Shown in pieces: positions 8,382 through 14,865 of a DNA stretch of 64,000 nt. Under the pieces are notes generated by a model. It saw only the letters and a program-made list of their open reading frames with translations, was not told the DNA's origin and searched no databases. Numbering within the stretch: the first letter of the stretch is position 1; every line of letters starts with the position of its first letter. The position numbers were made by a program, and so were the translations under genes. This DNA is from Ferrovibrio xuzhouensis (GTDB taxonomy: Bacteria > Pseudomonadota > Alphaproteobacteria > Ferrovibrionales > Ferrovibrionaceae). Where the stretch lies: NCBI RefSeq assembly GCF_042648965.1, contig NZ_JBHRYJ010000009.1, positions 1 through 64,000 of the forward strand, in the 5' to 3' direction.

Positions 8382-9503
8382 ATGATGATAAGCATCCGGA
8401 CCGCAGGGCTGCTCGCCCTCCTCTGGGCGTCAATCTCGCCCGGAATACTGCGCGCCGCAGAACATGAATCTGCAGGGCCAGAAATAGTGAAGGTTACATT
8501 TAATCACCCACAGGCCGCTGATATCGCCTGGAGTGGTGACGGACGTTACCTTGCAAGCGCGGGGCTCGGCTCTCTCACAAACTGGTTCGGTCGTCAGAGC
8601 GTCGACCCAACAGTTGCTATTTGGGATGTGCGCCGGAAAAGCCTCGTGGGGGCATATCGACGGCCGGGACCCTTCACATATGTCAGCTTGATCGGCCCCA
8701 AGCCAGATGTCGTCAGCTTTGATTCGACCGCTGCCGGTTGGACCCGCGAGGTGTCGTTTTCCGTATGGGATGCGCGAACAGGGCAATTGCTGCGACACGT
8801 TCCGGGAAATACTTCAGCAGAGAATCCCAGGGCCATACAGCTCAATCAGCCTCGCGTATACTCATACAATCCCGCTACCGGACTCTTCGCGGTGGCGCGG
8901 GGCACTGACGGGAAAGTGCACATATATGACGCGGAGGCATGGACTGAGGTCGACACTCTTGATGTTGGAATGCCGCCGTTTAGCCTCGAGTTCAGCCCGG
9001 ATGGACGCAGTCTCGCAGTGAGACAATGGCACTATGTCACCATATTCGACAGGATTTCGCACAAGACAGTAAGCCGGTTTCGCCCATATCTTGGTGTTAC
9101 AGGTGGTATTGCTTGGGGTTCGGATTCGAAAAGAATCGCCACAATTTATTTCCAAGCGAAGTTGCGGTCGGAAGGGCCGGCGGAAGAAATACCCGGCGGG
9201 GACGCCGCCATAAAAATCTGGGACGTGGAGAGCGGAAAATTCCTGACGGGCCTTTCCGGCGACTTCGATGAAGCGGCCCTTGTCTCCAGCCCGATATCAT
9301 GGAGCGCCGACGGCCAGTATATCGCGGCCGTCGCTCAGGCATCCGGGATGCGAAAGTTCCTCTTGTGGAAAATCAATGGTCGCCGTTCGCCATTCACTGT
9401 TGACAGCGATCCGAAATCAGTAGGTCCGATCCGATTTTCCCCAGCGACGCCGACGTTAGCATCGGCGGGTCTGGATGGCCTTCACGTATATGAGATCCAC
9501 TGA
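8382..9503 (+). CDS. Exported beta-propeller (WD40-like) protein of unknown function
   Basis: About 373 residues. It starts with a signal peptide (ISIRTAGLLALLWASISPG, cleavage probably near RAAEHE), so it should be periplasmic or surface-bound. The body has at least five repeats with WD40 or YVTN-like propeller marks: IAWSGDGRYLASAG, AIWDVRRKSLVGAY, LEFSPDGRSLAVRQ, AIKIWDVESGKFLTGL and ISWSADGQYIAAVA. The frame is open from a GTG at 8355, but ATG at 8382 or 8385 puts the signal peptide at the N-terminus. Codon use is AT-richer than the neighbours (for example GGA, ATA and AGA codons), a hint of recent acquisition. No specific function can be assigned. Confidence 0.8.
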   Translation: MMISIRTAGLLALLWASISPGILRAAEHESAGPEIVKVTFNHPQAADIAWSGDGRYLASAGLGSLTNWFGRQSVDPTVAIWDVRRKSLVGAYRRPGPFTYVSLIGPKPDVVSFDSTAAGWTREVSFSVWDARTGQLLRHVPGNTSAENPRAIQLNQPRVYSYNPATGLFAVARGTDGKVHIYDAEAWTEVDTLDVGMPPFSLEFSPDGRSLAVRQWHYVTIFDRISHKTVSRFRPYLGVTGGIAWGSDSKRIATIYFQAKLRSEGPAEEIPGGDAAIKIWDVESGKFLTGLSGDFDEAALVSSPISWSADGQYIAAVAQASGMRKFLLWKINGRRSPFTVDSDPKSVGPIRFSPATPTLASAGLDGLHVYEIH

Positions 9504-9547
9504 GCGAGTATGGGACCGGAATATCGAGAAACGACAATAGTCCATTC

Positions 9548-10285
9548 CTACCCCCGCTTCGCGCGCCTTGCCGCCATGTTGAGGCCTTCGACGATCACCG
9601 AGAAGGCCATGGCGCCGTAGACCAGCCCCTTGGGCACATGCACGTCCAGGCCCTCGGCACAGAGCGTCATGCCGATCATCACAAGGAAGGCGAGCGCCAG
9701 CATCACGATGTTGGGGTTGCCGTTGACGAAGCGTGCCAGCGGCTCGGCGGCCAGGATCATGATGGCGACCGACAGCAGCACCGCGGCGATCATGATGGCG
9801 AGATGGTCGGTCAGCCCGATGGCGGTGATCACGCTGTCGAGCGAGAAGACGATGTCGAGCACCGTGATCTGGCCGATCACCGCCCAGAAGGCCGGATACT
9901 TCGACCCACCGGCGGCGGCGATGGCAGCCGCCTCTTCCGCATCCTCGGGCATCACGCGGTCATGGATTTCCGTGGTCGCCTTCCAGATCAGAAACAGGCC
10001 GCCCCCGATCAGCACGAGGTCGCGGCCGGAAATCTCCTGGCCCAGCACCGTGAACCACGGCGCGGTCAGCGTGATCAGCCAGGCCGCCGAGATGAGCAGC
10101 AGGATGCGGGTGACCACCGCGCCAAGCAGGCCGAGGCGGCGCGCCAGCGGCTGGCGTTCCGGCGGCAGGCGGTTGGTGACGATGGTGATGAAGATCAGGT
10201 TGTCGACGGCCAGCACGAGTTCCAGCGCGACGAGGCCGGCGAGCGCCAGCAGGGCTGCGGGCTGCAGGAAGATGGCGAGATCCAT
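9548..10285 (-). CDS. TerC-family integral membrane protein
   Basis: A 245-residue protein with seven to eight hydrophobic segments and the TerC hallmark acidic motifs ELVLAVDNLIFITIV (residues about 23-37) and VLDIVFSLDSVITAIGL (about 120-136). The TerC/Alx family exports metal ions, notably Mn2+, and in some bacteria helps metallate exported proteins. The ATG at 10285 is chosen because AGGA stands 6 bases before it and the longer frame (to 10336) runs into the structured leader. A riboswitch-like leader lies directly upstream. It converges on the propeller gene, with stops 44 bases apart. Confidence 0.9.
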   Translation of the reverse strand: MDLAIFLQPAALLALAGLVALELVLAVDNLIFITIVTNRLPPERQPLARRLGLLGAVVTRILLLISAAWLITLTAPWFTVLGQEISGRDLVLIGGGLFLIWKATTEIHDRVMPEDAEEAAAIAAAGGSKYPAFWAVIGQITVLDIVFSLDSVITAIGLTDHLAIMIAAVLLSVAIMILAAEPLARFVNGNPNIVMLALAFLVMIGMTLCAEGLDVHVPKGLVYGAMAFSVIVEGLNMAARRAKRG

Positions 10286-10392
10286 GGGGAATCCTGGGCG
10301 GGGGGCTTGCATCAAGCCGTCCGACATCGCTGCCATCCCGTTTCACGGCAGCCAGAGGGGCCCGGACGTAGCTTGCTACTTAAGCCATCCGG
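10286..10392 (-). promoter_or_regulatory. Structured leader of the TerC gene (possible metal-sensing RNA)
   Basis: The 5' region of the TerC gene can fold into three successive hairpins: a two-part stem with arms CCGGA/TCCGG (10362-10366 and 10388-10392) around GTAGC/GCTAC (10368-10372 and 10375-10379); GCTGCC/GGCAGC (10329-10334 and 10347-10352); and GGCTT/AAGCC (10304-10308 and 10314-10318) just before the ribosome binding site. TerC-family genes are the classic targets of the yybP-ykoY manganese riboswitch. I do not see a convincing match to its conserved loops by eye, so only a structured leader is claimed. Confidence 0.4.
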
Positions 10393-10436
10393 CGAAAATT
10401 TCAAGATTAAAGGAAGACGGTCAGGCCGCTAAAGGA

Positions 10437-10628
10437 TCAGGCCGAGACGTCGACCACGGTGCCGAGCCCCGGCGCCAGCGAGCCGGTCGCCACGGTGGCG
10501 ACCGCATCGGTCAGCGCCGCCTCGGTCTGGCGCAAGGACGCCAGCGCCTGCAGGGCGGGCGCGTTGGTATTCACCGAGCCGAGGCTGGTGGTCGGAACAC
10601 TGGCGGTGGCGGCAACGCTGTCGGTCAT
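10437..10628 (-). CDS. Small hypothetical protein (63 residues)
   Basis: An Ala/Thr/Val-rich 63-residue reading frame starting MTDSVAATASVPTTS. It has no cysteine and no membrane segment, and is predicted partly helical in the middle (ALQALASLRQTEAALTDAV). GC-rich third positions match the host. No strong ribosome binding site is visible before the ATG. It faces the TerC gene on the same strand, with the TerC leader between them. I do not recognise the family. Confidence 0.45.
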   Translation of the reverse strand: MTDSVAATASVPTTSLGSVNTNAPALQALASLRQTEAALTDAVATVATGSLAPGLGTVVDVSA

Positions 10629-10692
10629 GGGGTAATTATTGCGCCGAAGCGCCGGTGCGGCAACCCGGTAATGCCGCGATCAGCCCCGCCGG

Positions 10693-11400
10693 TTATTCGC
10701 CAATCGCGGGCAATGCTTCGCTGCGCAGCTCGCGGCGGGCATGGCCGGTCACCTGCACGGCGCCCCACAGCGCCAGGCCGGCCATCAGCGCGGCGACGGC
10801 AAGGTCGGGCCAGGGCGTGCCGGTGGCAAACACGCCACTGGCCGCCAGCAGCACGGCGAGATTGCCCAGCGCGTCGTTGCGGCTGCAGATCCACACTGCG
10901 CGCATGTTGGCGTCGCCGGTGCGGAATTTGTAGAGCATCAGCGCGACACCGGCATTGACCAGCAGGGCAATGACGCCAATCACCCCCATGGTGGCGGGCT
11001 CCGGCACGCTGCCGGTCATGGCATGGCGGATCGTCTCGGCGGCGACCCACAGGCCGAACAGGCCCATCATCGCGCCCTTCAGCAGCGCGGCGCGGGCACG
11101 CCAGACCAGCGCCAGCGAGAGGACGGCGAGCGCCAGCGCATAGTTCGCCGCATCGCCGAGGAAGTCGGCGGAATCGGCCAGCAGCGCCGTCGACCCTGAC
11201 GTCAGGCCGGCGACCACCTCGACGACGAACATGCCGCCGTTGAGCAGCAGCGCGATCCACAGGGCAACGCGCGGCGAGCCCTCGCCATGGTCGTGATCAT
11301 GGTCATGGTCATGGTCATGGTCATGGTCATGGTCGTGGTCGTGGCCGTGGCCGTGATCATGGCCATGCGCGTGATCGTGATGATGACAGCAGGCGGACAT
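10693..11400 (-). CDS. Cation diffusion facilitator (CDF) metal exporter with His/Asp-rich N-terminus
   Basis: A 235-residue membrane protein of the CDF superfamily. The first 40 residues are an alternating His-Asp/His-Gly tract expected to bind Zn2+, Co2+ or Ni2+ in the cytoplasm. Membrane metal sites are visible as ADSADFLGD (DxxxD, second helix) and CSRNDALGN (fifth helix, with DxxxN in place of the more usual HxxxD). The protein ends soon after helix six, so the usual cytoplasmic C-terminal domain is missing or very short. The ATG at 11400 has AAGGAG 6 bases upstream; that site overlaps the stop of the ArsR gene, so the two are translationally coupled. Probable role: metal efflux induced through the ArsR regulator. 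Confidence 0.9.
   Translation of the reverse strand: MSACCHHHDHAHGHDHGHGHDHDHDHDHDHDHDHDHDHGEGSPRVALWIALLLNGGMFVVEVVAGLTSGSTALLADSADFLGDAANYALALAVLSLALVWRARAALLKGAMMGLFGLWVAAETIRHAMTGSVPEPATMGVIGVIALLVNAGVALMLYKFRTGDANMRAVWICSRNDALGNLAVLLAASGVFATGTPWPDLAVAALMAGLALWGAVQVTGHARRELRSEALPAIGE
11294..11345. repeat. In-frame hexanucleotide repeat encoding the His-Asp tract
   Basis: A run of the 6-base unit GGTCAT (ATGACC on the coding strand), about six near-perfect copies followed by GGTCGT/GGCCGT variants, inside the CDF gene. Each unit encodes one His-Asp pair, so slippage would change the length of the metal-binding tract without shifting the frame. Confidence 0.85.
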
Positions 11401-11402
11401 GG

Positions 11403-11732
11403 CTACTCCTTTCCGTCGGCTTCGTGCGGATGTGGCTCCGCCACGTGTGCCACCATGTCGGCCAGCATGTGGCGGACATGCTCGTCGGCGATGGCGTAGA
11501 TGATCTGCTTGCCGCGCCGCTCGGCGCGCACCAGCCACGCGGCACGCAGCAGCCGCAGGTGATGACTGGCCAGCTGCGGCGACATGCCGGCACCCCGCGC
11601 CGCTTCGCTGGCCGGCAGGGCATTGTCGCAGAGCAGGCCGACGAGGCGCAGGCGGCTCGGATCGCCCAGCAGCCGGAACATGTCGGCGAGCTGGATCAGA
11701 TGGGCATGGTCAATGGGGCCGATCTCGTACAT
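11403..11732 (-). CDS. ArsR/SmtB-family metal-responsive repressor
   Basis: A 109-residue winged-helix protein: LADMFRLLGDPSRLRLVGLL, then the recognition region SPQLASHHLRLLRAAWLVRA and the wing RRGKQIIYAIADEHV. This family represses metal efflux or resistance genes and lets go of DNA when it binds metal or a thiol signal. There is no N-terminal CVC motif of the arsenic/cadmium sensors; candidate metal ligands are the C-terminal His/Asp/Glu cluster AHVAEPHPHEADGKE and a single Cys (CDNALPASEA). It is followed by the CDF exporter with overlapping signals, so it most likely senses Zn, Co or Ni. An imperfect palindrome sits on its start codon. Confidence 0.92.
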   Translation of the reverse strand: MYEIGPIDHAHLIQLADMFRLLGDPSRLRLVGLLCDNALPASEAARGAGMSPQLASHHLRLLRAAWLVRAERRGKQIIYAIADEHVRHMLADMVAHVAEPHPHEADGKE

Positions 11733-11750
11733 TTCAATAAGTGTTTAAAT
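11731..11750. promoter_or_regulatory. Candidate ArsR operator over the arsR start
   Basis: ATTTCAATAAGTGTTTAAAT is an imperfect AT-rich dyad (14 of 20 positions pair, with ATTT..AAAT ends). It begins on the ArsR start codon and extends upstream. SmtB/ArsR repressors usually bind one such AT-rich dyad at their own promoter. The site is inferred. Confidence 0.35.
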
Positions 11751-12122
11751 GTTTGGGTCGAAGTTGTCAAGCCGCACCCTGCCCGGCCAGTTCGTGCAGT
11801 GTGGGGATTCCCAAAAGAAGTGAGGAGATTTCCCTGAATAATGAGGGATTTCGTCCAACAGAAAATGAGGGGTCTCCATATTTCATTGATTTCTTTCAAT
11901 TATTTCTTCCACGCCATTTCCCTAGAATTGGCGGTGCTTTGCAAATTTCCGCCGACAAACGTACTGAATTTCCTTACCAGCCTGGGTAGCTTGGGCGTTG
12001 GAAACGTACCTTACCCGGTGATCCTGACGACAATACCGCATACACAGTTACTCACCGTGAATTAGAGTCGCTCCGAATTCCATTCATTGGCTATCCTGCC
12101 CCGGGGTTCTGAGGGGCAGGAC
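11751..12122. other. AT-rich intergenic stretch
   Basis: About 370 bases with clearly lower GC than the flanks and no frame I can support. Short frames here lack ribosome binding sites and resemble no family. It may hold the promoters of the arsR operon (leftwards) and of the damaged small gene (rightwards). Confidence 0.4.
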
Positions 12123-12426
12123 ATGCGCACGCTTATTTCTTACGACGTCGATGGCGGTTGGAATGAGGTTATCGATGCGGCTCTGGCCAATGGCTTTCAG
12201 AACTGCATGGATTCCCGAGCCGGATGGAAAAAGTTGCCGGACACGACGTTGATTCATCCGTCTGAAGATACCGGCGCGGTCAGGCGCCTGTTTTTACGAC
12301 ACGGTCATACCAGCGGCTGTGGCTGCGGCGGGCATCCAGATCGACGTTGAAAAATTTGTCTGCGTCGCGTTCATAGGCTTCTCAGTCCGCAGCGATGAGG
12401 GCTGCGAAGGCGCGCAACGGTCCTGA
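12123..12426 (+). pseudogene. Frameshifted small protein (about 100 residues if repaired)
   Basis: Frame 0 starts MRTLISYDVDGGWNEVIDAA and continues to ..DTTLIHPSEDTGAVRRLF, then loses sense at a five-T run (12291-12295) and stops early at 12350. Dropping one T gives a continuous reading FYDTVIPAAVAAAGIQIDVE followed by KFVCVAF and a stop at 12424-12426. The repaired protein has a beta-alpha-beta / beta-alpha-beta pattern like a ferredoxin fold (two strands ending in YDV and VCVAF). Small Cas2-like or SinR-like proteins show this pattern, but I cannot claim a family. It is either a decayed gene or a sequencing error in the homopolymer. Confidence 0.55.
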
Positions 12427-12430
12427 AACC

Positions 12431-13270
12431 ATGCCGACTGTTCGCTTCCTCGGTCGAGTTCACCCTCCAGTTTACTCGATTACCGTAACTGACGGTCCTA
12501 TGGTGGCTTGGGAGAATCCACAAACCGGCCTGGCAATGCAATTCGTCTGCCAAATCCACCAATCCAGCATCGAGGTAATTTGCGAACTTAATCGCGAGAT
12601 GACCGCCGATGATTTTGGTGACCTATACTGCCGCGCGCTAGACCTGTGCCACTCTACCGTCCACCTGATTGGATTTCAGTCTGGGTATGCCCTTTCTGTC
12701 TTCCTGGAAGACTTCGTTCATTCAGACGGCCACCAGACCAGGGTCGTGTTGCGAGATGCCAACCTTGCTTCATTGGTTACTGCGTTTTCGCTTGAACGGA
12801 ATTTTAGCGCGATCCAAGAAATTGCCTTGGAGTCTCCCGGCCTATCCCGTGCACTGGAATATCTGAACGAGTGCATTTCGACACCACATGCTGTGCCAAT
12901 CGCCTGCGCTCGGGCTGTCGAAACGCTGAAGCATCTGATTGCGCCCAATTCAGATACTGATGCGACTGCGTGGGCTTCTTTGCGCCACGCGTTGCGAGTT
13001 GACCGGCCATATCTGGAACTCATCACAAGTACTTCCAGGCAGCCCCGTCACGGAAATCACATTAGAGTTGAGGGCCATGTGACGACTGAAATCGCGCGAC
13101 GAACGTGGATGATAATGAATCGGTATTTCGAGTATTGCCTCCGAGGCAAAAAACCCTCTTCCCGAGGCCGATTTCCCGATACTGACCGAAGCTCGGTCCA
13201 TCGTCTCACGTGCGGCGAATACGGAAGGGGCGCTGACCCGAGCTGGGGTCAACCCCCTCAGGTGGAGTGA
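12431..13270 (+). CDS. Hypothetical protein, unrecognised
   Basis: About 279 residues from the ATG at 12431 (MPTVRFLGRVHPPVYSITVT); the frame is open from 12395 but that part overlaps the damaged gene upstream. The first 80 residues look like beta-strands of a small sensor or binding domain; residues 90-200 are mostly helical (ALEYLNECISTPHAVPIACA, SLRHALRVDRPYLELIT). There is no signal peptide, membrane segment or catalytic motif I know. Codon use is AT-richer than the core genes and there is no clear ribosome binding site. Only 4 bases separate it from the repaired end of the upstream frame, so the two may have formed one unit. Confidence 0.6.
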   Translation: MPTVRFLGRVHPPVYSITVTDGPMVAWENPQTGLAMQFVCQIHQSSIEVICELNREMTADDFGDLYCRALDLCHSTVHLIGFQSGYALSVFLEDFVHSDGHQTRVVLRDANLASLVTAFSLERNFSAIQEIALESPGLSRALEYLNECISTPHAVPIACARAVETLKHLIAPNSDTDATAWASLRHALRVDRPYLELITSTSRQPRHGNHIRVEGHVTTEIARRTWMIMNRYFEYCLRGKKPSSRGRFPDTDRSSVHRLTCGEYGRGADPSWGQPPQVE

Positions 13271-13295
13271 GGGGCTCGGCGCAGGCCTCCCAGAC

Positions 13296-14120
13296 TCAGA
13301 AATCTGTCGAAACCGACACTGCGTGCCAATCCGATAAAATCTGGGCATCGGTAGCATGTTTCTGTTGAATGGCAGCGACAGTATCGCTGCCCAGCGGCAG
13401 CCGAATGGGCGGATTAGGAGCGTCGGCGAATGCGACCAGCGCCCGGGCCAGTTTCTCCGGGTCGCCCGGCTGGTTGTGATTGACGCTGGCGGCTCTGCTG
13501 CGAACCTTCCCCGCGGTCTCATCGTAGTCGGCGATGACAGTTTGGCTCACCGCGAGAGAGCTGGAATCGAGGAAGTCGGTGCGGAAATACCCGGGCTCGA
13601 CAACCGTCACATGAATGCCGAGCGGGGCCAACTCATGGTGGAGAGACTCTGACAACCCCTCGACGGCGAACTTGGTAGAGCAGTAGACGCCAAATCCCGG
13701 GCCCGCACGGTATCCGCCAATCGACGAAATATTCAGGATACGGCCCGAACGCTGCGCCCGCATATGTGGCAGCACGGCCCGAGTGACAGCGAGCAGGCCG
13801 AACACATTGGTGCGGTAGAGCCTTTCGACTTCCTCGGCTGTCGCCTCTTCAACCGCACCGACTAGGCCGAAGCCAGCGTTATTCAAGAGTACATCGATGC
13901 GGCCGAACTTTTCGACCGCAGCAGATGCCGCCTCTCGTGCCTGCTCTTCATTGGTAACGTCGAGAGGTACCGCAAGAAGATTCTGGTGCGCCCCAATGGT
14001 ACTAATCACTGCATCGATATTTCGCGCGGTGGCAACGACACTGTCACCATTGGAAAGCGCCAGTTGTGCAATACGGTTTCCAAAACCGCGCGATGCTCCA
14101 GTAATGAACCATGTTTTCAT
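13296..14120 (-). CDS. Short-chain dehydrogenase/reductase (SDR)
   Basis: A 274-residue classical SDR: Rossmann motif TGASRGFG (residues 7-14), NNAG near 86, catalytic Ser in ISSIGG, and the YCSTK catalytic Tyr/Lys pair near residue 150. An Arg after the first glycine motif (VVATARN) favours NADP(H). The ATG at 14120 (MKTWFITGAS) is preferred over the long frame to 14255, which would overlap the cytochrome gene. It is 43 bases below the cytochrome stop and probably the last gene of the ior operon, though its substrate is unknown. Confidence 0.9.
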   Translation of the reverse strand: MKTWFITGASRGFGNRIAQLALSNGDSVVATARNIDAVISTIGAHQNLLAVPLDVTNEEQAREAASAAVEKFGRIDVLLNNAGFGLVGAVEEATAEEVERLYRTNVFGLLAVTRAVLPHMRAQRSGRILNISSIGGYRAGPGFGVYCSTKFAVEGLSESLHHELAPLGIHVTVVEPGYFRTDFLDSSSLAVSQTVIADYDETAGKVRSRAASVNHNQPGDPEKLARALVAFADAPNPPIRLPLGSDTVAAIQQKHATDAQILSDWHAVSVSTDF

Positions 14121-14163
14121 GTCAACAGCCCACCAATCGTGAAGGGAAGCCGCGAGCGCGCCG

Positions 14164-14865
14164 TTATTCTGGACAGTACGCTCCAGTTTCAATCCAGGCG
14201 GTGATGAGATGCCCGAACTTCTCCTGCGTCCCAGGCACAGGTTTGCGCCCTTCACCGGGATGCCAGGCCCAACCGACGAGATGGTCTTCGCTCAGATGCA
14301 CCCGGATCTGCTCAAGGCTGCGGTCCCCGTTATGCGCGCGGTCCTTGAGGCGCTCGCAAATCTGCCCCGTCGTCAGGGTCTGCCAGCCCATCGACAACGG
14401 TGCCAGCTGCCAGGGGTCGGCGCCGGGGATACTGCGAATGCCCGCCGTATTTGTCGGCCGATTGACCGGACCATGGCAGCTTGTGCACTGGATACCTGCA
14501 GCAAAAAGCGCTGCGTCGGATTTGATGGGTGGTATGTGGGAATGCATGTCGTCGCCCTGTGATGGCCTCCGGGTCACCGGGTGGCAGTTCATGCACCGAG
14601 GGTGCTCAATGACCTTGGCAGCCTCGAGGTAAAGGGCCACGGACCGGTCCTTCTGCGACTGGATTGACGCGAAGCTTTCGACAGGGGCCAGGCCGGTCGC
14701 GGCCACCGCTTTCTGAACGCCAGGGGTCAGGAGCGGGTTCGTACGGGTCTGGTTCTGCTGGGCTGCAGCGACATACGCGCCAAGCCCGGCCACCGCAACT
14801 GCCGCGAACGTCGGGACGGCCCAGACGGCCAGCCGAAACAATCGTTTCATAGATTCCTGCGTCAT
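14164..14865 (-). CDS. Diheme cytochrome c subunit associated with isoquinoline 1-oxidoreductase
   Basis: A 233-residue exported protein: an N-terminal hydrophobic segment (residues about 8-34, signal or membrane anchor), then two c-type heme sites, CMNCH near residue 92 and CTSCH near 127. The ATG overlaps the iorB stop by 4 bases, so it is translationally coupled. Proteins of this kind lie next to iorAB-type genes in many proteobacteria and probably pass electrons from the molybdenum hydroxylase to the respiratory chain. That role is inference from the hemes and the operon. Confidence 0.88.
   Translation of the reverse strand: MTQESMKRLFRLAVWAVPTFAAVAVAGLGAYVAAAQQNQTRTNPLLTPGVQKAVAATGLAPVESFASIQSQKDRSVALYLEAAKVIEHPRCMNCHPVTRRPSQGDDMHSHIPPIKSDAALFAAGIQCTSCHGPVNRPTNTAGIRSIPGADPWQLAPLSMGWQTLTTGQICERLKDRAHNGDRSLEQIRVHLSEDHLVGWAWHPGEGRKPVPGTQEKFGHLITAWIETGAYCPE

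Noticed and set aside
11290..11345. Tandem repeat considered as a CRISPR-like or regulatory repeat
   Set aside because: The units are 6 bases with no spacers, and they encode the His-Asp tract in frame.
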